Below are positions 43,610 to 52,812 of a DNA stretch of 64,000 nucleotides, piece by piece (position 1 is the first letter of the stretch; the number at the start of each line of letters is the position of its first letter). A model generated the notes under the pieces. It was not told the DNA's origin and searched no databases. It saw only the letters and a program-made list of their open reading frames with translations. The stretch is from Chthoniobacterales bacterium (GTDB lineage: Bacteria > Verrucomicrobiota > Verrucomicrobiia > Chthoniobacterales > JACTMZ01). Position numbers and translations under genes: made by a program. The DNA is taken from contig VEQL01000004.1 of NCBI GenBank assembly GCA_018883245.1, positions 1 through 64,000 on the forward strand, written 5' to 3'.

Positions 43610-44985
43610 GCCGTGAGGTCGTAAACCTGCGACCCCGTGACGGTGACTTCGGCAAATTCGCCGACCGGCAGGGGTTTTTCCAACAGGACGCGGCAATCGA
43701 CATCCGGGGCGTCATGCTCCGAACGTGCTACCTGCGGCTTGTCGACCAGGACTTTGATTGTGCGGCCCTGCCGTGCCGCGGCCAGTTCCCGCGCAATTTT
43801 CTGCTGCAGCTTCATGGCACGCGCATGCCGCCGGTTTTTCACCGCGGCCGGTATCTGACCGTCCATTTTCGCCGCACGCGATCCTTCCTCCTGCGAATAC
43901 TTGAAAACCCCGAGGCGTTCGAAGCGGACGCGTTCGATGAATTCCAGCAGGGACTCGAAATGCTCGTCGGTTTCGCCGGGAAAGCCGGTGATGAAAGTGG
44001 TGCGGATGGCGAGGCCCGGGATGCCCTCGCGCATCCGGACGATGAGATCCTCGATGTGTTCCCGGGAGGTTTCGCGGCGCATGAGCCGCAGCATTTCCTC
44101 GTGGATATGCTGCAAAGGCATATCGACGTAGCGGGCGACCTTCTTGCTCCGCGCGATGGCGGCGATGAGTTCGTCGCTCCAGTGCGCGGGGTGCGTGTAG
44201 AGCAGGCGGATCCAGAAGTCGCCTTCGATCCCGTCGAGTTCCTCGAGAAGACGGCAAAGCGTCGGCCCGCGCGAGGAATCCACCGGCTGGCGGGGCCCGG
44301 CCTTTTGCTCCCAGTGATCCATGCCGAAATACGTGGTGTCCTGGCTGATGAGGTTCAACTCCTTCACGCCTTGCGCGACGAGTTGGCGCGCCTCGGCTAC
44401 GACCGAATCGATGGTGCGGCTGCGGTGGCGTCCGCGCATTTGGGGGATGACGCAGAAGCTGCAGGGATGGTTGCAACCCTCGGCAATTTTCACATAAGCC
44501 GTGTGGCGCGGGGTGAGCAGAAAACGGGGAGTGTCATAATCCGGGATGTAGCGCGACCCGCGGGTGACAAGGTCGAGCGGTGCGGCGCTTTGCGCCGACG
44601 GACGCTCCAGCACCTCGCGCACGATACGCGGAAACTCGGCGACCTGGTCCAGCCCAATAAAGGCGTCCACCTCAGGGATCTCGGCTTTGAGTTCCTCGTG
44701 GTAGCGCTGGGCCAGACAACCGCTGACGATGAGTTTCTGCCCGGGGCGCGACGAAATGCGCCGCTCGTGCATTTCCAGGATGGTGTTGATCGATTCTTCC
44801 TTGGCCGAGTCGATGAAGCCGCAGGTGTTGATGACGAGGACATCCGCCTGGTCCGGATCGCGCGTCAGGTCGAATTCGCCCTTGGCCGCCCCGCCCAGCA
44901 TGATTTCGGCATCCACGAGGTTTTTGGCGCAGCCGAGGCTGACCATGCCGATGCGGGGGCGGGCAGATTCCTTGCTCTGGCGCAT
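43597..44985 (-). CDS. rimO: ribosomal protein S12 methylthiotransferase
   Basis: This 462-residue radical-SAM enzyme adds a methylthio group to Asp88 of ribosomal protein S12. The N-terminal domain binds one [4Fe-4S] cluster (SLGCAKNLVDAEIM, VINTCGFIDSAKEESI, IVSGCLAQRY), the radical-SAM core has EGCNHPCSFCVIPQMRG (CxxxCxxC), and a TRAM domain ends the chain. YVDMPLQHIHEEML and TTFITGFPGETDEHF are shared with MiaB, but RGRHRSR and the S12-type N-terminus favour RimO. It heads a minus-strand stretch downstream of the RodZ-like gene. Confidence 0.93.
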   Translation of the reverse strand: MRQSKESARPRIGMVSLGCAKNLVDAEIMLGGAAKGEFDLTRDPDQADVLVINTCGFIDSAKEESINTILEMHERRISSRPGQKLIVSGCLAQRYHEELKAEIPEVDAFIGLDQVAEFPRIVREVLERPSAQSAAPLDLVTRGSRYIPDYDTPRFLLTPRHTAYVKIAEGCNHPCSFCVIPQMRGRHRSRTIDSVVAEARQLVAQGVKELNLISQDTTYFGMDHWEQKAGPRQPVDSSRGPTLCRLLEELDGIEGDFWIRLLYTHPAHWSDELIAAIARSKKVARYVDMPLQHIHEEMLRLMRRETSREHIEDLIVRMREGIPGLAIRTTFITGFPGETDEHFESLLEFIERVRFERLGVFKYSQEEGSRAAKMDGQIPAAVKNRRHARAMKLQQKIARELAAARQGRTIKVLVDKPQVARSEHDAPDVDCRVLLEKPLPVGEFAEVTVTGSQVYDLTAQAV

Positions 44986-45010
44986 GCGTGCGGCCGGTGC
45001 GCGGCGGAGA

Positions 45011-45637
45011 TCAGAATCCCGCTTCGGCGTGCTGCGTTTGCGGGCCCGGCGCGAGGGTGAGGGTCACCGGATCCTCGAGGACGACATTTTCCCGCGGCAG
45101 CACCGCGTGGATCTGCAGTTGTGACGGCGCGTCGGTGCTTTGCGGCACGGCCTGTGGCGCCGCCTGTGCCACGTGGCGTCCGGTCGATGGACGATCGTCG
45201 AGGTTGAGGCGCGAGAGTTTGGCGTTGAGCGACCAGAGCCCGATGGCCAGAACGACGACGACGGCCGCACTGGCAGTCTTGGCAACGGAAAGCAAACGGT
45301 TGCGCTGGGCGGTATCGAGGCGCGAGCTTTTCAGCGGGCGTCCCATGCGGCGGACGAATTTGCCGACCGGCATGATGCGGACTCCCTCGCGGGTTTGGGT
45401 GGCGCGGCGCGTGACTTCAAAATCAAGGCCCAGGTAGCGCGCATACATCCGGAGCGAGAGCTTGCGGTAAACGTCGGGAAGGATGTTCACGTCCGCGCTT
45501 TCCTCCAACTCCTGCAGCAAGCCGGCGCGCAGGCGGGTGTCAGCCGCCGCTTTTTCCAGGCTGATGCCCTTGGATTCGCGCAGCTTTCTGAGTTCCTGGC
45601 CGGGATGAGGATTCATCGGTTTCCCAATATGCCTCAT
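45011..45637 (-). CDS. RodZ-like helix-turn-helix membrane protein
   Basis: This 208-residue protein has an N-terminal Xre-type helix-turn-helix (GQELRKLRESKGISLEKAAA, then IYxKxSLRMYARYLGL-like region VYRKLSLRMYARYLGLDFEV), a basic stretch, one membrane helix (AKTASAAVVVVLAIGLWSLN) and a short periplasmic tail. This is the RodZ layout, but the tail is shorter than in E. coli RodZ. RodZ anchors MreB, which fits the mre operon elsewhere in the window. The ATG at 45637 shares a TGATG junction with the ftsK stop; a second ATG at 45616 is also possible. Confidence 0.75.
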   Translation of the reverse strand: MRHIGKPMNPHPGQELRKLRESKGISLEKAAADTRLRAGLLQELEESADVNILPDVYRKLSLRMYARYLGLDFEVTRRATQTREGVRIMPVGKFVRRMGRPLKSSRLDTAQRNRLLSVAKTASAAVVVVLAIGLWSLNAKLSRLNLDDRPSTGRHVAQAAPQAVPQSTDAPSQLQIHAVLPRENVVLEDPVTLTLAPGPQTQHAEAGF

Positions 45638-48087
45638 CAGGGCAGGCTGTCCAAGTCCACAAGTATCTCGCGGTCCTTGGCCCCATCTTTGGGGCCGACA
45701 ATCCCGCGTTGCTCGAGGATATCGACCACGCGCGCCGCGCGGGTGTAGCCCAGCCGGAGGCGGCGCTGGAGCATGGAGGTCGAGGCTTTGCGCTCCTGCT
45801 TGATGATTTCGAGGCATTTGGCCACGAGTTCCTCGTCTTCCTCCGTCACGTCGTCGTCGGCGGAAGCAGTAGAAGTCATGGCCTCATGGAACCCCGGATC
45901 GAAAGTCGGCTGCGCCTGCGCGGACACGCAGTCCACGACACGGTGGATCTCGTCGTCGGTGACAAGCACGCCTTGCGCCCGGACGAGTGTCGAGGTGCCC
46001 GGCGGAAGATAGAGCATATCTCCCTGCCCGAGCAGTTTCTCCGCACCGTTGGCGTCGAGGATCACGCGGCTGTCGAGCTTGGATGCCACTTGGAAAGCGA
46101 TACGGCTCGGGATGTTGGCCTTGATCACGCCCGTGACCACGTCGGCCCGCGGCGTCTGCGTCGCGACGATCATGTGGATGCCCGCGGCCCGCGCCATCTG
46201 CGTGATGCGGGCGATGGCGTTTTCCACGTCGGCCGGCGCGGTCTGCATCAAGTCGGCCAACTCGTCGATGATGACCACGATGAACGGAAGCCGGTCGGGA
46301 ATTTTGAGTTCCTCTTCCTTTTTGGCCGGGGGCGGCGCTCCGAGCACCTCGTCCTCGATGCCGCCTTCGCTTTCCTCTTCCGCGGTTTCCGGCTCGGGAG
46401 GAGGTGTGTCGCCGGCCTCTTTTTTGTCCAACGGCCGCGCGTTGAATCCGTGGATGTTTCGCAGCCCGCATTTGGCGAAGATGCGGTAGCGACGCTCCAT
46501 CTCGTCGATGACATACCGGAGCGCGAGGAGGACTTTTTTCGGCTCGGTGACGACGTTGGCGGCGAGGTGCGGAAGCTTCCCGTAGTGCTGCATCTCGACG
46601 ACCTTCGGGTCGATCATGATGAACCGCAGTTCCTCGGGGGAAAACTTGTAGAGCATGCTGGCGATGATCGCGTTCACGCACACGCTTTTGCCGCTGCCGG
46701 TGGTTCCCGCGATGAGAAGGTGCGGCATCTGCGCGAGGTCGGCGATGATCGTGCGCCCGTAAACATCCTTGCCCAGCGCGAGCGGGATCTTGGCTTTGCT
46801 GTTGGCCCATTCCTCGCTTTCGAGAAGCTCGCGGAAGACGACTTTGATCTTTTTGCTGTTGGCGATCTCGATGCCGACAGTGTCTTTGCCGGGGATCGGC
46901 GCGAGGATGTTGATTTTTTCGGCGCGCGTCGCGCGGGCGATGTCACGTTCGAGGCTGGTGATGCGGTCCACCCGCACGCCGCGCGCCGGATAGACCTCGA
47001 AGCGCGTGACGGTGGGACCGCGTGTGATGTCGCCAGCGCTGGCCTCGAGGCCGAATTGCTTGAGCGTCTCGAGGATGGTGCTCTGAGTGGCGAGCAACTC
47101 GTTCGGGTCGGCCGACTGGCGCGAACCGGCATCGGCCGAGTCGAGAAGGTCGAGCGGCGGAAGTTGGTAATTCTCGATATGGACATCGGGCGGTGAACCG
47201 AGCGGTCCGGCTTCCTTTTTCTTTTTCGGCGGCGGAGCAGGGGGCTTTTTGGCCGGGGGCTGGATCGCGCCGGTATCGATGATTTTCGGTTCGGGCAAAG
47301 GAGGCTCGGGCCCGATTTCCTCCTGCTCCTCCTCTTCGTCTTCTTCCTCTTCCGCGGCCGGTGTCGGCTTGCGCCGCGCGCGTGGCGCCGCCGTGCGCGG
47401 CTTGCTCCTGGGTGTCGTGGCAAGGGCTTCCTCGACGAGCATTTCCTGCTCGGCACGTTTTTTCTCGATGCGCGCCTCGCGCCACTGGCGGAGTTTTTCC
47501 GGGATTGCCGCCATCACCGCCTTGCAGAATTTCACCGGATGCATGCCGGTCATGAGGATGAGGCTGGCGAGGTAAACAATGAGCAGGAGAATTGTGGCGC
47601 CGATTCCGCCGAGCAGCGCCTTGAGCAGATTCTCGCCGAAGACCAGTCCGAACCACCCGCCCGGTCCCTCGATCTTGAAATGCGTTTTCCACCCCTGGAG
47701 AAACCATGGTTGGATCCCCGCGAGGCACGCGCCGGAGAGAACGAAAGCCGCCATCCATCCGAGGCGGCGTTTCAAATCGAGTCCGGCATGGAGGAATTTC
47801 GCGCCCCCGAAACCGATCAGCATGACGGCCAGGAGATAGGATGCCGCTCCCAGGTGGAAGTAGCAGAATGCGGCAACGATGGCGCCAACCGGACCGATGA
47901 AATTTTCCGGCGGACGCTGGGGCGGTTCCTGCGTGCCGAACCACCAGAAGGAGGAAACATCGGCCGAGGAATACGAAACGAGTGCCAGGAACAAAAGAGT
48001 CCCGGCGCCGAGGAGAAGCAACCCCAGCACTTCACTCCAAGCCTTGCTGCCTCCTTCTGTTGTTCCGCGAGCCAAGGGTGTTTTCAT
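45637..48087 (-). CDS. ftsK: DNA translocase FtsK
   Basis: This 816-residue protein pumps chromosome dimers apart at the septum. Four to five N-terminal membrane helices (LGLLLLGAGTLLFLALVSYS; AILLLIVYLASLILM-like) are followed by a charged linker rich in E, P and K. The motor domain has Walker A LIAGTTGSGKSVCVNAIIAS and Walker B FIVVIIDELADLM, and GIHMIVATQTPRADVVTGVI. A gamma winged helix (LGYTRAARVVDILEQRGIVG) ends it. About 50 acidic and Pro-rich residues are inserted between Walker A and B. The ATG at 48087 is preferred over an upstream start. It is divergent from a tiny conserved-looking gene. Confidence 0.95.
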   Translation of the reverse strand: MKTPLARGTTEGGSKAWSEVLGLLLLGAGTLLFLALVSYSSADVSSFWWFGTQEPPQRPPENFIGPVGAIVAAFCYFHLGAASYLLAVMLIGFGGAKFLHAGLDLKRRLGWMAAFVLSGACLAGIQPWFLQGWKTHFKIEGPGGWFGLVFGENLLKALLGGIGATILLLIVYLASLILMTGMHPVKFCKAVMAAIPEKLRQWREARIEKKRAEQEMLVEEALATTPRSKPRTAAPRARRKPTPAAEEEEDEEEEQEEIGPEPPLPEPKIIDTGAIQPPAKKPPAPPPKKKKEAGPLGSPPDVHIENYQLPPLDLLDSADAGSRQSADPNELLATQSTILETLKQFGLEASAGDITRGPTVTRFEVYPARGVRVDRITSLERDIARATRAEKINILAPIPGKDTVGIEIANSKKIKVVFRELLESEEWANSKAKIPLALGKDVYGRTIIADLAQMPHLLIAGTTGSGKSVCVNAIIASMLYKFSPEELRFIMIDPKVVEMQHYGKLPHLAANVVTEPKKVLLALRYVIDEMERRYRIFAKCGLRNIHGFNARPLDKKEAGDTPPPEPETAEEESEGGIEDEVLGAPPPAKKEEELKIPDRLPFIVVIIDELADLMQTAPADVENAIARITQMARAAGIHMIVATQTPRADVVTGVIKANIPSRIAFQVASKLDSRVILDANGAEKLLGQGDMLYLPPGTSTLVRAQGVLVTDDEIHRVVDCVSAQAQPTFDPGFHEAMTSTASADDDVTEEDEELVAKCLEIIKQERKASTSMLQRRLRLGYTRAARVVDILEQRGIVGPKDGAKDREILVDLDSLP

Positions 48088-48193
48088 AACAGAGGCGCAC
48101 CCCGATGGAAAAGAAGGCATTTGCCGGGCCGCAGATCGCCAAACGGCCGTTTGATTTTTTGAACGGCCGCAGCGCCGCGCGGTCAAAGCCTTC

Positions 48194-48388
48194 ATGAAAA
48201 CAAAGCCCTTCAACCCCTACCGCAAATTCAACCGTGGACGCCACTCGCTCGGCGAGCTGGTGGAAGCACTCGGATCCGCAACCCAGGACAGCCGCGAAGC
48301 CATCGCCGCCTTGGTGGACATGTTCCAGACCGGGCGTGTCCAAATCAGGGAACACGGCCACTTGAAGCGCGTGAGGGTCTGCGCGTAA
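48194..48388 (+). CDS. small basic hypothetical protein (64 residues)
   Basis: The frame starts MKTKPFNPYRKFNRGRHSLG and continues with LGELVEALGSATQDSREAIA and VDMFQTGRVQIREHGHLKRV. It is divergent from ftsK, its stop is followed by a strong terminator, and codon use is coding-like; all support a real gene. I do not recognise the family. The protein looks compact, helical and basic at both ends. Confidence 0.6.
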   Translation: MKTKPFNPYRKFNRGRHSLGELVEALGSATQDSREAIAALVDMFQTGRVQIREHGHLKRVRVCA

Positions 48389-48410
48389 GAATTTTTTTCA
48401 TGGCAAGCAA

Positions 48411-48446
48411 GGGCTGCGGCCGCGGGGCCGCGGCCCTTCTTGTTTT
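48411..48446 (+). terminator. strong GC-rich intrinsic terminator
   Basis: An 11-base-pair stem (GGGCTGCGGCC pairing with GGCCGCGGCCC, one G-T pair) with a 4-base loop is followed by TTCTTGTTTT. It lies 22 bases past the small 64-residue gene and insulates purB. Confidence 0.75.
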
Positions 48447-48487
48447 CCGCAATGGTCATGCACGCGGGCTTGCGCTAAAGTGATGCG

Positions 48488-49780
48488 GTGATTGACCGAT
48501 ATTCCCGGCCGGAGATGCGAGCCCTCTGGTCCGAACAGCGCAAATACGAAATATGGCTCGAGATCGAAACCCTCGCCTGCGAGGCCATGGCGCGCTTGGG
48601 GCTGATCCCCGAGGCCGATGCCGTGCAGATCCGGCAAAAAGCGAAATTTTCCATTCCCGAGATTCTCGAGATCGAAAAGCGCACCAACCACGACGTTATC
48701 GCGTTCCTCGAAAACGTCGCCGCCTCGGTCGGTCCGGCTGCGCGATGGATGCACCAGGGGCTGACATCCTCCGATATTCTCGACACCACGCTCGCCGTGC
48801 AGATGACTGCGGCCTGCGACCTTCTGATCAAGGACGTGGACGAGGTCCGCGCGGCCGTCGCCGAACAGGCGCGCGCGCACAAGCTCACGCCGATGATGGG
48901 GCGCAGCCACGGTATCCACGCCGAGCCCGTGACGTTCGGCCTCAAGATGGCGCTGATGTATGACGAATTCGGCCGCATGCGCGAGCGACTCGTCGAAATG
49001 CGCAAACGCGTGGCCGTCGGGCAACTCAGCGGTGCGGTGGGGACGCGCGCGCACCTCGATCCGCGGGTCGAGGAGGAAGTTTGCGCCAAGCTGGGCCTCA
49101 AACCCGCGACCCTTTCCACGCAGGTCATCCAGCGCGATCGCCATGCGGAGTTCATGACCGTGCTCGCTTTGGCCGCGAGTTCGATCGACCGCTGGGCCAC
49201 GGAGTTCCGCCATCTGCAGCGCACCGAGGTTCTCGAAGTGGAAGAATTTTTCGCCAAAGGCCAGAAGGGCAGCTCGGCCATGCCGCACAAGCGCAACCCG
49301 ATCACCGGCGAACGTCTCTGCGGGCTGGCGCGTGTCATACGCGGCCATGCCGTCACCGCAATGGAAAATGTCGCCCTCTGGCACGAGCGCGACATCAGCC
49401 ACAGCAGCGCCGAGCGCATCATCATGCCCGACGGCTGTATCCTGCTCGACTACATGCTCGCTCTCTTGGCCAAACTCGTGCGCGGGCTGCAGGTCTATCC
49501 CGAGAATATGCGCGCCAACATGGAGAAGTCGCGCGGCCTTTTCGCCAGCCAGTCGGTGCTGCTCAAACTCACCGAAAAAGGGTTCGAGCGGCAAAAGGCT
49601 TACGAGGCCGTGCAGCGCGCCGCCTTGAAGACGTGGGCTGGCGACGGAGAGTTTCTCGCCAACCTTGCCGCCGATTCCGAAATCCGTGCGGCGCTCACCG
49701 ATGCCGAGTTGCAGGATGCCTGCGGATTGGACCGCCATTTCCGACACGTGGACAAAGTTTTCAAAGACCTGGGTCTGTAG
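48488..49780 (+). CDS. purB: adenylosuccinate lyase
   Basis: This 430-residue fumarase/aspartase-fold enzyme acts twice in purine synthesis, cleaving SAICAR and adenylosuccinate. It starts at GTG with VIDRYSRPEMRALWSEQRKY and has THDVIAFLENVAxxVGPAA-like and TSSDILDTTLAVQMT, the catalytic His in MGRSHGIHAEPVTFGLK, and the signature KGSSAMPHKRNPITGERLCG. Length matches the Bacillus/Thermotoga type. No other purine genes are nearby. Confidence 0.95.
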   Translation: MIDRYSRPEMRALWSEQRKYEIWLEIETLACEAMARLGLIPEADAVQIRQKAKFSIPEILEIEKRTNHDVIAFLENVAASVGPAARWMHQGLTSSDILDTTLAVQMTAACDLLIKDVDEVRAAVAEQARAHKLTPMMGRSHGIHAEPVTFGLKMALMYDEFGRMRERLVEMRKRVAVGQLSGAVGTRAHLDPRVEEEVCAKLGLKPATLSTQVIQRDRHAEFMTVLALAASSIDRWATEFRHLQRTEVLEVEEFFAKGQKGSSAMPHKRNPITGERLCGLARVIRGHAVTAMENVALWHERDISHSSAERIIMPDGCILLDYMLALLAKLVRGLQVYPENMRANMEKSRGLFASQSVLLKLTEKGFERQKAYEAVQRAALKTWAGDGEFLANLAADSEIRAALTDAELQDACGLDRHFRHVDKVFKDLGL

Positions 49781-49906
49781 GTGGATTGCGCCAGCCGGTT
49801 TCCTTCGCGGAACGCTTGCCCGCCAGAATGAAAAATCCCTCACGCTGTTTCTGAATTCGCCGCGTGTGCGCGGCTGCACCTCCTCTGCTAAAATCCTTCC
49901 TGCATC

Positions 49907-51238
49907 ATGTTCTCCCGCCTTTCCGACAAACTGCAGGATGTCTTCAAGGACCTCCGCGGTCACGGGCGCATCAGCGAGTCGAACGTCAACGACGCCCTGC
50001 GCGAGGTGCGCATGGCGCTCCTCGAGGCCGATGTGCACTTCAAGGTCGCCAAGGACTTCATCGCGCGGGTCAAAGACAAAGCCCTTGGCGAGGAAGTGCT
50101 GCGCAGCGTCACGCCCGGACAGCAGATCGTCAAAATTTTCCACGACGAACTCGCCACGCTGCTCGGTAGCGACGCTGCCCCGCTGCAACTCGGCCCGCAG
50201 GCCCGCATCCTTGTCGTCGGTCTCAACGGCGCGGGCAAAACAACCACCTGCGCGAAGTTGGCGGCCTGGCTGAAGAAAAACGGACGCAAGCCCGTGCTTG
50301 TCGCCTGCGACCTGCAGCGACCGGCCGCCATCGAGCAACTGGCCACCCTTGCGGAGCAGATCGGCGTTCCAGTTTACCGGCCGGCGCCGGGGGAGAAAGA
50401 TGTGCTGCGCGCGGTGCGCGAGGGCATGGACTGGGCCAAGTCGCAGGGCCACAACGTCGAAATTTATGACACCGCCGGACGCCAGGATCTCGACGACGAC
50501 CTCATCGGTGAACTGCGCAGGGTGAAGGATCTCGTCCAACCCGACGAAAGCCTGCTTGTGTGCGACGCGGCCACCGGACAGCAGGCCGTCGGCGTGGCGG
50601 AAAAATTCCATGGCGCCGTCGGTGTCACCGGATTGATCCTCACCAAACTCGACGGCGATGCCCGCGGCGGCGCTGCGCTTTCCCTGCGCGAGGTCACCGG
50701 CCAGCCGGTCAAGTTCGCCGGCACCGGCGAGAAGGTTGACGCTTTCGAAGTGTTTCACCCCGACCGCATGGCCGGTCGCATCCTCGGCATGGGTGACGTG
50801 GTGAGCCTCGTCGAGAAAGCGGCCGAGAATTTTCGCGTGGAGGACGCCGCGCGCATGGAGGAGCGGCTCCGCGGCGGGAATTTCGACCTCAACGACTTCC
50901 TCGACCAGTTCAAAGCCATCCGCCGCATGGGCCCCTTGGAGAATCTCCTTGGTCTCCTGCCCGGGATGGATAAGCTGAAAGGATCCGGCGTTGATGAAAA
51001 ACAGATGCGCCGGGTGGAGGCCATCGTCCTCTCCATGACGCCCGGCGAGCGGGCGCGGCCCGAGCTTCTCAACGCCCGTCGCCGCCAGCGCATCGCCCGC
51101 GGCAGCGGGACGACGGTCACCGAAGTGAACAGCCTTTTGCTGAGGTTTTCCGACATGAAAAAACTCATGAAAAGCCCCGGCAAATTGAAAAAAATGATGG
51201 CCAGAGCGGGCGCCATGGGCATGCTTGGCCGGAACTAA
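49907..51238 (+). CDS. ffh: signal recognition particle protein Ffh
   Basis: This 443-residue SRP54 GTPase targets membrane proteins co-translationally. The N domain (MFSRLSDKLQDVFKDLRGHG) is followed by the G domain with GLNGAGKTTTCAKLAAWLKK, DTAGRQDLDDDLIGEL and LTKLDGDARGGAALSL. The Met-rich M domain (MKKLMKSPGKLKKMMARAGA) includes the RNA-binding RIARGSGTTVTEVNSLLLRF. It starts ffh-rpsP-khpA, a common gene order; rpsP follows after 11 bases. Confidence 0.96.
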   Translation: MFSRLSDKLQDVFKDLRGHGRISESNVNDALREVRMALLEADVHFKVAKDFIARVKDKALGEEVLRSVTPGQQIVKIFHDELATLLGSDAAPLQLGPQARILVVGLNGAGKTTTCAKLAAWLKKNGRKPVLVACDLQRPAAIEQLATLAEQIGVPVYRPAPGEKDVLRAVREGMDWAKSQGHNVEIYDTAGRQDLDDDLIGELRRVKDLVQPDESLLVCDAATGQQAVGVAEKFHGAVGVTGLILTKLDGDARGGAALSLREVTGQPVKFAGTGEKVDAFEVFHPDRMAGRILGMGDVVSLVEKAAENFRVEDAARMEERLRGGNFDLNDFLDQFKAIRRMGPLENLLGLLPGMDKLKGSGVDEKQMRRVEAIVLSMTPGERARPELLNARRRQRIARGSGTTVTEVNSLLLRFSDMKKLMKSPGKLKKMMARAGAMGMLGRN

Positions 51239-51249
51239 CGAAATAACTT

Positions 51250-51495
51250 ATGGCAGTGGCAATCAGACTCCGCAGGGAAGGGACGCGCAACGCGCCCTAT
51301 TACAAGGTCGTGGTCGCGGACAAACGCAGTCCGCGCGACGGCAAATTCATCGAAATCATCGGCAACTACGATCCGAAGAAGACCGGCACCAACTACAAGA
51401 TCGATGTTGCCCGGGTGGATCACTGGGTGAAAAACGGCGCCCAGATGTCGGACACCGTGCGCAGCTTGGTGAAGAAAGCCCGCAAGGCCGCCTGA
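51250..51495 (+). CDS. rpsP: 30S ribosomal protein S16
   Basis: This 81-residue ribosomal protein starts MAVAIRLRREGTRNAPYYKV and has VVADKRSPRDGKFIEIIGNY and the basic end RSLVKKARKAA. Length and motifs are typical. It lies between ffh and khpA; in many bacteria rimM, trmD and rplS come next, but here khpA is followed by a lipoprotein gene. Confidence 0.97.
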   Translation: MAVAIRLRREGTRNAPYYKVVVADKRSPRDGKFIEIIGNYDPKKTGTNYKIDVARVDHWVKNGAQMSDTVRSLVKKARKAA

Positions 51496-51506
51496 CGCCG
51501 CGACCC

Positions 51507-51737
51507 ATGGAGGAATTCCTCAACTTCGTCCTCCGCCGACTCGCCGGCCATCCCGACGAGGTGTTCCTCTCCCACGCCGCCGTCGATGGCAAAGACGTTT
51601 TTACCGTGCAGGCGCGGCAGACCGATCTTCCCCGTATCATCGGCAAACGCGGTCAAACCATCCACGCCATCCGCAGCTTGCTCGATGCCGCCGCGGCCAA
51701 GCACGGAGGCAAGGTCCGCCTCGTCGTCCCCGACTGA
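51507..51737 (+). CDS. khpA: KH-domain RNA-binding protein KhpA
   Basis: This 76-residue single-KH protein begins MEEFLNFVLRRLAGHPDEVF and carries the RNA-binding GxxG loop in IIGKRGQTIHAIRSLLDAAA. KhpA, with KhpB where present, binds many RNAs and affects cell size. It lies 11 bases after rpsP, the conserved place for this gene. The ATG at 51507 is required; upstream reading would overlap rpsP in another frame. Confidence 0.88.
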   Translation: MEEFLNFVLRRLAGHPDEVFLSHAAVDGKDVFTVQARQTDLPRIIGKRGQTIHAIRSLLDAAAAKHGGKVRLVVPD

Positions 51738-51741
51738 TTCC

Positions 51742-51933
51742 ATGCCAGCCCGTCCTGCTTTGCTCATCCTCGCCGCGGTGCTCGTCTTGGCACCCGCGTG
51801 CGAGCGCATCCCGCCCTCGGTCAGCATCCCCGGCTACGGCGAGAAAGAAGCCGCCAAAGAAAAGTCTGAAGGCCAACCGCTCGGTGCCGCGGAAAACCCG
51901 CCGGCGTTTTTCCCGAAGCAGGAAAGCCACTGA
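51742..51933 (+). CDS. small lipoprotein (63 residues)
   Basis: The peptide begins MPARPALLILAAVLVLAPAC, a lipoprotein signal with Cys at residue 20, and leaves a 43-residue polar tail rich in Pro, Glu and Lys. It starts 4 bases after khpA and precedes the dgkA-like gene by 12 bases. The function is unknown; the clear lipobox makes it more convincing than its length suggests. Confidence 0.6.
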   Translation: MPARPALLILAAVLVLAPACERIPPSVSIPGYGEKEAAKEKSEGQPLGAAENPPAFFPKQESH

Positions 51934-51945
51934 ACGTCGGGCGCC

Positions 51946-52302
51946 ATGAACCGGCGCGGTTTTCTCTCACGCGAAATCGGAAGTTTCGCCTGTGCCTTCC
52001 GCGGCCTTGCCGCGCTACTCAAGAGCGAAGTCCACGCACGATTTCATCTGGCCGCCACGGTCGCCGCCCTTGCCCTCGGATGGTGGTTCGGAATCTCCGC
52101 CGGCGAATGGATCGCGGTCGTTCTCTCCATCGGCTTGGTCTGGACCGCCGAGGCGCTCAACACCGCCATCGAATACGTCGCCGACCTCGCGCACCCCGAC
52201 GAGCACCCGGAAGTGAAAAAACTGAAAGACCTCGCCGCCGCCGCCGTGCTCTTTGCATCGATCACGGCGCTCATTGTCGGACTGATCGTATTCATCGAGT
52301 AG
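51946..52302 (+). CDS. dgkA: diacylglycerol kinase / undecaprenol kinase (DgkA family)
   Basis: This 118-residue integral membrane kinase has three membrane helices and the family core WTAEALNTAIEYVADLAHPD, with the catalytic Glu and the helix ending LKDLAAAAVLFASITALIVG. The N-terminal amphipathic part (FACAFRGLAALLKSEVHARF) is also typical. Gram-positive relatives phosphorylate undecaprenol and E. coli DgkA diacylglycerol; sequence does not settle which applies. The stop TAG falls in a GTAGAAGC motif resembling the repeats further right. Confidence 0.88.
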   Translation: MNRRGFLSREIGSFACAFRGLAALLKSEVHARFHLAATVAALALGWWFGISAGEWIAVVLSIGLVWTAEALNTAIEYVADLAHPDEHPEVKKLKDLAAAAVLFASITALIVGLIVFIE

Positions 52303-52383
52303 AAGCACCCCTGCCGCTTCGTGATTGATGGTCAGGCGGCACAATACGTCTACCTTACTGCAAAAACTCCAAATTTCCGGCTC

Positions 52384-52713
52384 ATGACCTATCTCTACCT
52401 CGCCATCGCCGTCGTCGCTGAAGTTATCGCCACGTCCGCCCTCAAAGCTTCCGACGGTTTCACCCGGTTCGGCCCGTCGCTGTTCGTCGTCGCGGGTTAT
52501 GCGGTCGCATTCTATTTCCTTTCGCTCACGCTGCGCACCATGCCGGTCGGGATTGCCTATGCTCTCTGGTGCGGTGCGGGTATCGTGCTCGTCGCGTTGA
52601 TCGGATGGCTGGTTCTCGGCCAGAAACTCGATGCAGCCGCCATCGGCGGCATGGCGCTCATCATCGCCGGGGTCGCAGTGATCAATTTATTTTCCAAAAG
52701 CACGGGCCATTGA
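52384..52713 (+). CDS. small multidrug resistance (SMR) family transporter
   Basis: This 109-residue four-helix protein begins MTYLYLAIAVVAEVIATSAL and has the essential membrane Glu (E13), then GYAVAFYFLSLTLRTMPVGI, AYALWCGAGIVLVALIGWLV and the end LIIAGVAVINLFSK. This is the QacC/EmrE type of proton-coupled dimer; guanidinium exporters (Gdx) look alike and cannot be excluded. I saw no guanidine riboswitch in the 81 bases before it. The ATG at 52384 gives the family start. Confidence 0.9.
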   Translation: MTYLYLAIAVVAEVIATSALKASDGFTRFGPSLFVVAGYAVAFYFLSLTLRTMPVGIAYALWCGAGIVLVALIGWLVLGQKLDAAAIGGMALIIAGVAVINLFSKSTGH

Positions 52714-52812
52714 GCGGCTGATCGGTTCGGATCTTCCGAAACTGCATAGTTGCCGATTTCTTCTGAAACTCCGGGTTGCATGCGGCCAAGGGTGAGGCTT
52801 TCTTCATTGCGC

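Noticed and set aside
52303-52383. Possible guanidine riboswitch before the SMR transporter gene
   Set aside because: I could not find paired ACGR-loop hairpins or the ykkC core in this 81-base leader.
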